NCBI RefSeq assembly: GCF_003711395.1
Contig: NZ_PJRJ01000019.1
Span: 1-57,841 of the forward strand
Direction: 5' to 3'
Origin: Acinetobacter sp. B51(2017)
GTDB lineage: Bacteria > Pseudomonadota > Gammaproteobacteria > Pseudomonadales > Moraxellaceae
Length of the DNA stretch: 57,841 nucleotides
The notes below the pieces were generated by a model that was not told where the DNA came from, made no database searches, and saw only the letters and a program-made list of their open reading frames with translations. The translations under genes were made by a program, and so were the position numbers. The stretch's first letter is position 1. The number at the start of each line of letters is the position of its first letter. This document shows, one piece after another, positions 15,970 through 24,166 of this stretch.

Positions 15970-15984
15970 TGATTATTATTATCA
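15970..15984. promoter_or_regulatory. Fur-like box of the PepSY operon
   Basis: TGATTATTATTATCA matches 13 of 14 fixed positions of the 7-1-7 Fur core. It lies 44-58 bp upstream of the first gene of the operon. Confidence 0.75.
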
Positions 15985-16041
15985 AATAAAAAGGATAACT
16001 AATTTATATTTGTTTCACTCATATATAAAAAGTCCATAAAA

Positions 16042-16063
16042 AAGCCTCCATATGAGGAGGCTT
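16042..16063 (-). terminator. Terminator of the permease gene
   Basis: An 8-bp perfect stem (AAGCCTCC at 16042-16049, GGAGGCTT at 16056-16063) with a 6-base loop is followed on the minus strand by five T. It lies just beyond the permease stop at 16079. Confidence 0.8.
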
Positions 16064-16078
16064 GTGCTTTGTAGGGGT

Positions 16079-17473
16079 TTAGGGCTGTTTCAGCGCATTT
16101 TTTAATGGAATATAACGTTCTTGGCGACGCCGTGTCACAATAATGCCCAAAATCACCACAATTGAAGTAATACCGAGCGATAACATGGTTTCATAGCTAT
16201 ATTCAGGTGAAAAGAACATATAACCGAGCACACTTAAAATCACTGCTATCACAAACCAAGTCAACCACGGAAATAACCACATTTTAAAGGGAACTTCAAT
16301 ATGATTTTGGATGTAATAACGACGTAAACGTAGCTGTGAAATCGCAATGACGAGATAAACCAATAAGGCAATCGCGCCTGTCGTTGACAACAAAAAGCCA
16401 AACACTTGCCCAGGGAACATATAGTTAGCTAAACAGGCAATCAGACCAATCAAAGTTGAGGCCAATACTGCAATGCGTGGCACACCATCTTGGGTTAACT
16501 TAGTCATCATTTTAGGTGCATCACCGCGTGTTCCTAAAGAAAACAGCATACGCGATGAGGTAAATAATGCCGCATTCATACAGCTTGCTACCGCAATAAA
16601 CACGACAGTATCAATAATGAGTTTAGTCCCTGGCACATTAAGCGTCATTAATACATATTGGAATGTACCGTATTGTTGTAATAAAGGTGAACGCCAATCA
16701 ACTAAAGACACTGCCAAGAAAATAGAGACCACAAAGAATAAAATAATGCGATACAGGACTAAATTGGTGGCTTTTTGGATTTTCTCCTGTGGATTTTTCG
16801 CTTCAGCGGCGGCAATGGATAAAATCTCTACCCCAAAGAATGAAAACGCCGTAATGAGCACCGCACCTAATACGCTGCCGATACCATTTGGCATAAAGCC
16901 TGAATTTTGGACTAAATTAGCCACCCCACTCACCTCTGGTGCTAAGGGCCAAAACCCGAATACAGCCATGAGTGCGACTGCAATAAAACCAATAATGGCC
17001 ACCACTTTAATCAAGGCAAACCAAAATTCAAATTCACCAAAATTTTTGACACTAAAGAAGTTGGCTAAACTAAGCAATACAACAAAGCCAAAAGCAAACA
17101 GCCATGCGGGTACCATTGGAAACCATGAACTTAAAATTGCTGCCCCAGCAATCGCTTCAATAGGAATCACCAACACCCAAAACCACCAATAGAGCCATCC
17201 AATGCTAAATCCTGCCCAAGGGCCAATGGCTTTACGTGCATAAGTCGAAAATGAACCCGTGTCTGGCTGCATCACAGCCATTTCACCGAGCATACGCATG
17301 ACTAAAAAAACCAGTATGCTGGTTAAAATATAAGAGATCACCACCGCTGGACCAGCTTTGGCAATCGCAGCTGAGGATCCAATAAACAAGCCAGCGCCTA
17401 TGACGCCGCCAATACTAATCATCATAATATGACGATTACTCAGTCCTTCAGGAAGTTTAGTTTGAGGTTGCAT
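16079..17473 (-). CDS. APC-family amino acid permease, GabP-like (copy 1)
   Basis: This 464-residue inner-membrane transporter has about 12 hydrophobic segments. The N-terminal signature SNRHIMMISIGGVIGAGLF and the GEMAV..PDTGSFSTYA block are typical of the AAT subgroup (GABA, beta-alanine, aromatic amino acid permeases). It follows the MmsA-like and BauA-like genes on the same strand, separated by a hairpin. It is a close paralogue of the permease at 21531-22901. BauD of the Pseudomonas beta-alanine operon is a comparable transporter. Substrate is inferred from context. Confidence 0.88.
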   Translation of the reverse strand: MQPQTKLPEGLSNRHIMMISIGGVIGAGLFIGSSAAIAKAGPAVVISYILTSILVFLVMRMLGEMAVMQPDTGSFSTYARKAIGPWAGFSIGWLYWWFWVLVIPIEAIAGAAILSSWFPMVPAWLFAFGFVVLLSLANFFSVKNFGEFEFWFALIKVVAIIGFIAVALMAVFGFWPLAPEVSGVANLVQNSGFMPNGIGSVLGAVLITAFSFFGVEILSIAAAEAKNPQEKIQKATNLVLYRIILFFVVSIFLAVSLVDWRSPLLQQYGTFQYVLMTLNVPGTKLIIDTVVFIAVASCMNAALFTSSRMLFSLGTRGDAPKMMTKLTQDGVPRIAVLASTLIGLIACLANYMFPGQVFGFLLSTTGAIALLVYLVIAISQLRLRRYYIQNHIEVPFKMWLFPWLTWFVIAVILSVLGYMFFSPEYSYETMLSLGITSIVVILGIIVTRRRQERYIPLKNALKQP

Positions 17474-17536
17474 ATACGGTCTTCCTTGTAATGTTTTTTT
17501 ATTCTGACATGAGAAATTCTCTGAGCTAAAAAATAA

Positions 17537-17559
17537 GGGAAATGTACTTTACATTTCCC
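17537..17559 (-). terminator. Hairpin terminator between mmsA and permease copy 1
   Basis: Perfect arms GGGAAATGTA (17537-17546) and TACATTTCCC (17550-17559) flank a 3-base loop. On the minus strand a T-rich run follows. Nearly the same stem occurs at 22941-22963 upstream of the paralogous permease. It may end the bauA-mmsA transcript or act as an attenuator for the permease. Confidence 0.7.
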
Positions 17560-17575
17560 GTGAATACACCGCTTT

Positions 17576-19105
17576 TTAGTTCAGTGTTGGCATTGAAAAT
17601 TGTTTGGCTTCACGCACATGCGCAGATGGCCAACGCTGAGTAATGGTTTTACGTCGTGTATAGAAACGTACACCATCTGGTCCATAGGCATACAAGTCAC
17701 CAAACAGTGAACGTTTCCATCCCCCAAAGCTGTGATAAGCCACAGGTACGGGTAATGGGACGTTGATTCCGACCATCCCCACTTGAATATGATTACTAAA
17801 ATAACGTGCTGCTTCACCATCTCGGGTATAAATACAGGTGCCGTTGCCGTATTCATGTTCATTAATCAATTGCATCGCTTCTTGCATCGTAGCAACACGT
17901 ACAATTTGCAAAACTGGCCCAAAAATTTCTTCTTGGTAACTTTGCATGTCAGGTGTGACTTGATCAATTAATGTTGGCCCAACGAAGAAGCCATGTTCAA
18001 AACCTTGTGGTGCAGCACCACGACCATCCACCACAATTTTAGCACCTTGTGCTTCGGCACTACTGATATAGCCTTCTACCTTCGCTTTATGCGCAGCACT
18101 AATCACAGGGCCAAAATCATTGGTCGTATCGGCATAATGGCCATATTTGAGTTTTTGAATTTCAGCCTGTAATTTTTCAATTACCACATCGGCAATTTCA
18201 TCCCCTACAGCAACGGCAACAGACAAAGCCATACAACGTTCGCCAGATGAACCAAATGCAGCACCAAGGAGTGAGCTGACGACATTGTCGACATCGGCAT
18301 CAGGTAAAATAATCGCATGATTTTTCGCGCCGCCTAAAGCTTGGCAACGCTTGCCTGTCGAGGTTGCGGTCGCATAGATATATTCTGCAATCGGGGTTGA
18401 ACCGACAAAACTCACCGCTTGAATGCGACGATCATGTAATAAGGTATCTACGGCTTCTTTATCGCCATTGACCACATTGAATACACCATCTGGCAAGCCT
18501 GCTTGTTTCAGTAATTCGGCTAAAAATAAGCTTGCCGATGGATCTTTTTCAGAAGGTTTTAAAATAAAGGTGTTACCGCAGACAATCGCCATTGGGAACA
18601 TCCATAGCGGCACCATTGCAGGAAAGTTAAATGGGGTGATACCTGCCACGACACCAAGCGGCTGAAATTCACTCCATGAGTCGATATCAGGCCCTACATT
18701 TTTACTAAATTCACCTTTTAAGAATTCTGGCGCACCACACGCATATTCGACATTTTCAATCCCACGTTGCAACTCACCTGCAGCATCATGCAAGATTTTG
18801 CCATGCTCTTGCCCAATTAAGGCGCAAATCTCTGCACTATGTTGTTCCAAAAGCTCTTTGAACTTAAACATCACCCGCGCACGTTTAATCACTGGGGTAT
18901 CACGCCATTCAGGAAAAGCGGCCTGTGCCACAGCAATCGCGTGTTCAACGGTTTTACTATCTGCCAATGCCACTTGTTTGGTCACTGCACCTGTGGCTGG
19001 GTCATAGATATTTTGCGTGCGCTCCGCCTGTTGTAATACTTGGCCACCAATAAAATGCCCCACAACACCTGTGTCTTGTTGATTAAATTTTTCATTAAAA
19101 TTCAT
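17576..19105 (-). CDS. mmsA: CoA-acylating methylmalonate/malonate-semialdehyde dehydrogenase
   Basis: This 509-residue aldehyde dehydrogenase belongs to the CoA-dependent MmsA/BauC/IolA subfamily. The substrate-binding block has GITPFNFPAMVPLWMFP. The catalytic Cys lies in SSGERCMALSVAV, a sequence specific to this subfamily. The conserved Glu of ordinary ALDHs is replaced in LGGAKNHAIILPDA, also typical. It converts methylmalonate or malonate semialdehyde to propionyl- or acetyl-CoA. The start at 19105 was chosen because it matches the usual family N-terminus. It is 10 bp downstream of the aminotransferase gene, so malonate semialdehyde from beta-alanine is the likely substrate (BauC role). 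Confidence 0.92.
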   Translation of the reverse strand: MNFNEKFNQQDTGVVGHFIGGQVLQQAERTQNIYDPATGAVTKQVALADSKTVEHAIAVAQAAFPEWRDTPVIKRARVMFKFKELLEQHSAEICALIGQEHGKILHDAAGELQRGIENVEYACGAPEFLKGEFSKNVGPDIDSWSEFQPLGVVAGITPFNFPAMVPLWMFPMAIVCGNTFILKPSEKDPSASLFLAELLKQAGLPDGVFNVVNGDKEAVDTLLHDRRIQAVSFVGSTPIAEYIYATATSTGKRCQALGGAKNHAIILPDADVDNVVSSLLGAAFGSSGERCMALSVAVAVGDEIADVVIEKLQAEIQKLKYGHYADTTNDFGPVISAAHKAKVEGYISSAEAQGAKIVVDGRGAAPQGFEHGFFVGPTLIDQVTPDMQSYQEEIFGPVLQIVRVATMQEAMQLINEHEYGNGTCIYTRDGEAARYFSNHIQVGMVGINVPLPVPVAYHSFGGWKRSLFGDLYAYGPDGVRFYTRRKTITQRWPSAHVREAKQFSMPTLN

Positions 19106-19115
19106 GTGATATTCC

Positions 19116-20477
19116 TTAAGCTGTACACGCTGTTTTTGTTGTTTCAAGTTGATATAAAGTGTCACCTACCGCATTGACCAAGCGATCTAAATCTTGGGCT
19201 TTGGCATTAAACATGGGTCCAAATTGCAAGGTTTCTGTGCCAAAACGCACATAGAAGCCTGCTTGCCATAATTTTAAACCTGCTTCAAACGGACGAATCG
19301 CGCCATCACCATGACGTGGTGCCAACTGTAAAGTGCCAATTAAGCCACAGTTACGAATATCAACAACATGCGGAGCACCTTTTAAGCTATGGATTAAGCG
19401 TTCAAATTCAGGCGCGAGTGCTGCTGCACTTTCAATCGCTTGCTGCTCTTCTAAGACTTGTAGCGTCGCTAAGCCTGCAGCACAAGCCACAGGATGTGCC
19501 GAATAGGTATAACCGTGACCAAATTCCACCATATGTTCTGCTAAATCTTGTTGCATAAAGGTTTGATAAATCTCAGGGCTTACCACCACACCGCCCAATG
19601 GAATCGCGCCATTGGTAATTTGCTTGGCAAAATTTAAGATGTCTGGGGTAACGCCAAAGTATTCTGCGCCTGTCCACGCGCCTAAACGGCCAAAACCTGT
19701 AATCACTTCATCAAAAATAAGTAAGATATTATGTTGATCACAAATTTCACGTAAACGTTTTAAATAGCCTATAGGTGGTGCAATACAGCCTGCTGAGCCT
19801 GCTACAGGTTCTACAATTAACGCGGCAATATTGGATGCATCATGCAGCTCAATTAGTTTGAGCATTTCATTGGCCAATTCAATCCCGCCTGTTTCAGCAC
19901 AGCCTTTATGAAATTGCAGATGCGGCTGTAAAGTATGCGGAATATGGTCGGCATCTAACATTTGCCCAAAGGCTTTACGGTTGCCGCCAATCCCCCCTAC
20001 ACTGGTGCCACCCACATTGACGCCGTGGTAACCACGCGCACGGCCAATCAGCTTGGTTTTACTTGGTAAACCTTTGGCACGCCAGTAAGCTCGCGCCATT
20101 TTGAGAGATGTATCTGCCGATTCTGAGCCTGAATTAGTAAAAAATACGTGTTCTAGACCCGCAGGCATTTTTTCTATGATTTTTTCTGCTAACTTAAAGG
20201 ACCAAGGATGAGCAAATTGGAATGCCGGCGCATAGTCAAGCTTCGACAGTTGTTGCGCCACGGCTTGTTGGATTTCAGGTACACAGTGACCTAAACCACA
20301 GGTCCATAAGCCAGATAAGGAATCATAGACTTGGCGGCCGTCTTGGTCATGTAAATAATGACCTTGTGCACTCACAATTAAGCGTGGATCACGCTGAAAT
20401 TGACGATTAGAAGAAAATGGCATCCAATGTGCTTGGTAATTGAGATTGTTTAAATTATTAATATCGTTCATATCCAT
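19116..20477 (-). CDS. bauA: Beta-alanine (omega-amino acid):pyruvate aminotransferase
   Basis: This 453-residue class III PLP aminotransferase has the family motifs LWTCGLGHCVPEI, FFTNSGSESADTSLKMAR and LIFDEVITGFGRLG (cofactor Asp), with the catalytic Lys in LNFAKQITNGAIPLGG. HWMPFSSNRQF near the N-terminus is typical of beta-alanine:pyruvate transaminases. With the adjacent semialdehyde dehydrogenase it would turn beta-alanine into malonate semialdehyde. A start at 20477 or 20471 is equally possible. It is divergent from a LysR regulator. Confidence 0.9.
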   Translation of the reverse strand: MDMNDINNLNNLNYQAHWMPFSSNRQFQRDPRLIVSAQGHYLHDQDGRQVYDSLSGLWTCGLGHCVPEIQQAVAQQLSKLDYAPAFQFAHPWSFKLAEKIIEKMPAGLEHVFFTNSGSESADTSLKMARAYWRAKGLPSKTKLIGRARGYHGVNVGGTSVGGIGGNRKAFGQMLDADHIPHTLQPHLQFHKGCAETGGIELANEMLKLIELHDASNIAALIVEPVAGSAGCIAPPIGYLKRLREICDQHNILLIFDEVITGFGRLGAWTGAEYFGVTPDILNFAKQITNGAIPLGGVVVSPEIYQTFMQQDLAEHMVEFGHGYTYSAHPVACAAGLATLQVLEEQQAIESAAALAPEFERLIHSLKGAPHVVDIRNCGLIGTLQLAPRHGDGAIRPFEAGLKLWQAGFYVRFGTETLQFGPMFNAKAQDLDRLVNAVGDTLYQLETTKTACTA

Positions 20478-20574
20478 CTACTTATTGTTGAATTTATCAC
20501 TTGAGTGTAGAGGGCTTGAAGCAATAGATAAATTTAGATTCACTCACGTTTAGATATAAAAAAGTTTACCTAAT

Positions 20575-21498
20575 ATGAAAAATAGTAAATTACAGCAAAT
20601 CACGGATTTTGATTTAAAACTGCTGAAGATTTTTAAGACCGTTGCTGAATGTCGCAGCTTTACCGCAGCAGAAAGTGTATTGGGGATTAGTCGTTCGGCG
20701 ATTAGTTTACATATGACCGATTTAGAAAATCGACTCGGCTTACGTTTATGTCAGCGAGGTCGTGCAGGTTTTGCTTTAACAGAACAAGGTCAAGAGGTCT
20801 TAGGCTATTTTGAGGAACTGTCGACATCAATTGAACGCTTTAGAAGTAAAATCAATCAAATCCATAATCAGTTAAAAGGTGAGCTACATTTGGGTTTGAT
20901 TAACAATTTGGTCACGATGCATCATGATTTAATTACCGAAAGTCTCGCGCAACTCACCGAAGAAAACCCTGACGTGTGTCTAAATTTAAGTATGAGTACC
21001 TTGTCTGATATTGAATGTAAGGTACTAGATCAACGTCTACATTTAGGCGCTGTCCCTTTGGTCACACCACTTGCGGGTTTGGACTATACCCCACTCTATG
21101 CTGAGGATTCTTCTTTATACTGTGCCAAACAGCATCCTCTCGCCATAGAACAAGATATTAATTTAAACGATTTAGGTCGTTGGCCTGCTGTACGCCCCAA
21201 TTATGCGATGCCAGATAGCGCCATTCGTTTACATCAACATTTAAACTGTACCGCCACCGCAACCGATCGCGAAGGCATTGCCTTTTTAATTTTAAGTGGA
21301 AAATTCCTAGGATTTTTACCCGATCATTATGCCAAAAAATGGCTAGATGATGGATTAATCAAGCAAGTATTGCCACAAAAAATGCACTATACCACCGAAA
21401 TTTGTATGATCAGTCGTAAAGCCAACCCTGAAAATTTAATCGTGGCGCAGTTTTTTAAATATTTACAACAGGCGCAGCAACGTTATCAAGCCGCATAA
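20575..21498 (+). CDS. LysR-family regulator (BauR-like position)
   Basis: This 307-residue LysR regulator has an N-terminal winged helix (DLKLLKIFKTVAECRSFTAAE, then GISRSAISLHMTDLE). A two-lobed ligand-binding domain follows. It is divergent from the beta-alanine aminotransferase gene across a 97-bp gap. The same geometry is seen for bauR/bauA in Pseudomonas, so control of the bauA-mmsA-permease genes is likely. The ligand is not readable from the sequence. It is followed by a bidirectional terminator shared with the convergent permease. Confidence 0.9.
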   Translation: MKNSKLQQITDFDLKLLKIFKTVAECRSFTAAESVLGISRSAISLHMTDLENRLGLRLCQRGRAGFALTEQGQEVLGYFEELSTSIERFRSKINQIHNQLKGELHLGLINNLVTMHHDLITESLAQLTEENPDVCLNLSMSTLSDIECKVLDQRLHLGAVPLVTPLAGLDYTPLYAEDSSLYCAKQHPLAIEQDINLNDLGRWPAVRPNYAMPDSAIRLHQHLNCTATATDREGIAFLILSGKFLGFLPDHYAKKWLDDGLIKQVLPQKMHYTTEICMISRKANPENLIVAQFFKYLQQAQQRYQAA

Positions 21499-21500
21499 AA

Positions 21501-21520
21501 AAGGCAACCTGAGTTGCCTT
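21501..21520. terminator. Bidirectional terminator between LysR gene and permease copy 2
   Basis: An 8-bp perfect stem (AAGGCAAC and GTTGCCTT) with a 4-base loop CTGA is flanked by an A-run on the left and a T-run on the right. It lies in the 32-bp convergent gap. Confidence 0.85.
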
Positions 21521-21530
21521 TTGCCTATAT

Positions 21531-22901
21531 CTATTCAGGTTTACGATGACGCGTGACATAGACACCACAGATCACCACCAACAAGGTCACACCAAAAGAC
21601 ATCAGTGTTTCGTGACGATACAGTGGTGAAAACAACATATAACCCAATACCATGACAATAATGCCAATCACCAACCAAGTGAGCCAAGGAAAAAACCACA
21701 TTTTAAAATCAGGTGTTTGTCCTTTGGCATCTAAACTGTGACGCAAGCGCAGCTGGGAAATGGCAATCACTAAATATACCAATAAAGCGATGGCGCCCGT
21801 GGTAGAAAGCAGGAAGCTAAAAATCTGATCAGGGAACAGATAATTGGCCAAGCAGCACAACATGCCCACAATGGTTGAGGCAATGACCGCCACACGCGGT
21901 ACACCTTGCGCATTCACGCTTGTAACAATTCTTGGTGCATCGTGGCGTGCGCCTAAAGAAAATAGCATGCGTGATGATGTATATAAGGCTGCGTTCATAC
22001 AACTAGCCACAGCAACAAACACCACGGTATCAATAATGAGTTTTGTCGCTGGAACATTCAGGCTCATCAGTACATATTGGAAAGTACCAAACTGTTGTAA
22101 GCCTGCTGCCCGCCAATCGACTAAGCAAACCGCTAAAAAAATCGACACCACAAAAAATAAAATGGTGCGATACAGCACTAAATTAGTAGCTTTACGAATT
22201 TTTTCTTGTGGTTTTTCCGACTCCGCTGCCGCAATCGATAAAATTTCCACCCCAAAAAATGAAAATGCAGTAATCAACACGGCGCCTAGTACACTGCCAA
22301 AACCGTTTGGCATAAAGCCGCCATGACTAAATAAATGACTGATGCCACTGACCTCAGGCGCTAAGGGCCACAGTCCAAAGACTGCTAAACTTCCAATCAC
22401 AATAAAACTAACAATGGCAATGACTTTAATCAGCGAAAACCAAAATTCAAATTCACCAAAGTTTTTAATACTAAATAAATTGGCAAAACTTAAACCGACC
22501 ACAAACAACAGTGCATACAGCCAACTGGGCAATAGCGGAAACCACGCATGCAAAATATGCGCACCGGCAATCGCTTCAATCGGAATCACCAACACCCAAA
22601 ACCACCAGTATAACCAACCAATGGTAAAACCTGCCCAATGGCCAATTGCTTTACGGGCATAAGTCGCAAATGAGCCAGTATCTGGCTGTATCACCGCCAT
22701 TTCACCGAGCATTCGCATCACCAGAAATACCATCACGCTGGTGATTAAATAGGAAATCACCACTGCAGGGCCAGCTTTGGCAATCGCAGCTGAAGACCCC
22801 ACAAACAGTCCTGCACCAATGACGCCGCCTAAACTAATCATCATAATATGACGATTACTGAGTCCTTCTTTAAGTTTCGGTGTGATGTCTTGTTGCTGCA
22901 T
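21531..22901 (-). CDS. APC-family amino acid permease, GabP-like (copy 2)
   Basis: This 456-residue transporter is strongly similar to the protein at 16079-17473 throughout. Shared blocks include SNRHIMMISLGGVIGAGLFVG, PDTGSFATYARKAIGHWAG, WWFWVLVIPIEAIAGA and SFFGVEILSIAAAE. About 12 membrane helices are expected. The two copies flank the bauA-mmsA-LysR genes, so duplication within the locus is likely and one copy may have a changed substrate range. A LysR-type T-N11-A dyad and a hairpin lie upstream. The start at 22901 follows GGAATAGGGG. Confidence 0.88.
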   Translation of the reverse strand: MQQQDITPKLKEGLSNRHIMMISLGGVIGAGLFVGSSAAIAKAGPAVVISYLITSVMVFLVMRMLGEMAVIQPDTGSFATYARKAIGHWAGFTIGWLYWWFWVLVIPIEAIAGAHILHAWFPLLPSWLYALLFVVGLSFANLFSIKNFGEFEFWFSLIKVIAIVSFIVIGSLAVFGLWPLAPEVSGISHLFSHGGFMPNGFGSVLGAVLITAFSFFGVEILSIAAAESEKPQEKIRKATNLVLYRTILFFVVSIFLAVCLVDWRAAGLQQFGTFQYVLMSLNVPATKLIIDTVVFVAVASCMNAALYTSSRMLFSLGARHDAPRIVTSVNAQGVPRVAVIASTIVGMLCCLANYLFPDQIFSFLLSTTGAIALLVYLVIAISQLRLRHSLDAKGQTPDFKMWFFPWLTWLVIGIIVMVLGYMLFSPLYRHETLMSFGVTLLVVICGVYVTRHRKPE

Positions 22902-22940
22902 CCCCTATTCCTTTTGCGCTTAACTATTGATTCAACAAAA

Positions 22941-22963
22941 AGGGAAATGTATGACATTTCCCT
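22941..22963 (-). terminator. Leader hairpin upstream of permease copy 2
   Basis: Ten-bp perfect arms AGGGAAATGT and ACATTTCCCT flank a 3-base loop, with TTTTT following on the minus strand. It lies 40-62 bp upstream of the permease start, so it could act as an attenuator, or it could terminate the bestrophin transcript. The arms share GGGAAATGT/ACATTTCCC with the hairpin at 17537-17559. Confidence 0.65.
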
Positions 22964-23024
22964 GATTGGCCGTATTTAGAGCAGACTCTAAATCAGCTTG
23001 ATTCTATCATTATGCGATTTTTCT

Positions 23025-23049
23025 ATCTCATATTAAATTCCAATGAGAT
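23025..23049. promoter_or_regulatory. Candidate LysR-type box ATCTCAT-N11-ATGAGAT
   Basis: A perfect 7-bp dyad with an 11-base centre matches the general LysR recognition pattern T-N11-A. It lies about 124-148 bp upstream of permease copy 2. The nearest LysR regulator is at 20575. A second dyad, TTTAGAG-CAGA-CTCTAAA, lies at 22975-22992. I found no copy of the box in the bauA/LysR gap. Confidence 0.45.
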
Positions 23050-23175
23050 GGTTTAAAGCCTTTAAATATGTGTGCTTTATAGGCGTTTCTATCATAAAGG
23101 CATGATTTCTGATATTGAATAGAAATCTGCTCAATTAAATTATACTCATGCTTAGGCTATTTTTTAGACAGAATT

Positions 23176-24087
23176 TTAGGTTAGATTGACTCGTGTTGTA
23201 GAAATTGCAGTCGGTACAGCATCACCCAAAGAACTGCGCATTTCACGTTCGATTAAGCGCACAATCGAGTCAAGTGCTAAGTCGTTGTCTTGCAGACCAA
23301 AGGGTTCTTCTAATTCATTACTTAAGGCATCTAAACCCAGCACTAAATACGCGATTACCCCCACTAAAAAAGGTGTCCAAAGCCCCAAGCTATTACTTAA
23401 ACTAAACGGCAAAATCAAACAAAAAACATAGACTGCGCGATGCAACAAAACAGAATAAGCAAATGGTAAAGGGGTACTGGCAATACGATCACAACCTGCA
23501 TGGATATTACTGAGCTCAATGATATGTTGTGTCAGACCTTGATAGACAATATCGCTGATGTTACCTGCTTGAAGTTGTTTGACTAAATCTTGCTGAATTT
23601 TTTCTAAGATATATTGTGGGGCATTGATATGCCCGCTTAAAGCATCAAACTCTGCATGATTTAGAGCTACATGCGCACGATAAGCGGTAAAATCCTGTGC
23701 ATTAGGACGCAAGCGATCACGTAATAAGTGGCTAAATAACATCACTCGATACATTAAGACACGGCGGTGTTGCGGCTCAAGTACATGACTGTCACGACTT
23801 AAGTGTCTAGAATTGGCAATTAGGGCCCCCCATAACTTACGCCCTTCCCACCAACGCTCATAACAGGCATTATTTCGAAAGCTCAGGAAAATCGATAAAA
23901 TCACCCCAAAAATGGTAAAACCTATGGCAGGGACTTCTGGCAAACTCACTATACTGTGTGTGGTTAAATAAACCAGTAGGGCTGAGATCAATAATACGCA
24001 AACCAAAGCACCCAATACTTTAGGCAAAATGGTGCCATACCAAGCAAACAATAAGGTGAAGCTACTATTTTTATCGCGAACAATCAT
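23176..24087 (-). CDS. Bestrophin-family anion channel-like membrane protein
   Basis: This 303-residue protein matches bacterial bestrophins (UPF0187). The N-terminus is FAWYGTILPKV, the first two helices span roughly residues 22-70, and the family signature LSFRNNACYERWWEGRKLWG follows at about 68-87. Helices near residues 210-250 and the C-terminal DALSNELEEPFGLQDNDLALD region are also diagnostic. Bacterial members form pentameric ion channels in the inner membrane. The gene appears to be transcribed alone. Confidence 0.9.
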   Translation of the reverse strand: MIVRDKNSSFTLLFAWYGTILPKVLGALVCVLLISALLVYLTTHSIVSLPEVPAIGFTIFGVILSIFLSFRNNACYERWWEGRKLWGALIANSRHLSRDSHVLEPQHRRVLMYRVMLFSHLLRDRLRPNAQDFTAYRAHVALNHAEFDALSGHINAPQYILEKIQQDLVKQLQAGNISDIVYQGLTQHIIELSNIHAGCDRIASTPLPFAYSVLLHRAVYVFCLILPFSLSNSLGLWTPFLVGVIAYLVLGLDALSNELEEPFGLQDNDLALDSIVRLIEREMRSSLGDAVPTAISTTRVNLT

Positions 24088-24166
24088 AAAGTGGGAGAGA
24101 TAATCAACATCCCCCCACCTTATGGATTTTCAGAAAAATATTCAAGCATTGATCATAACCAATACG

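Noticed and set aside
16473..17192. Long plus-strand frame (239 codons) antisense to permease copy 1
   Set aside because: It lies wholly inside a well-supported permease gene, has no ribosome binding site or family resemblance, and a similar antisense frame appears over the paralogous permease (21844-22326). That is expected from shared codon use.
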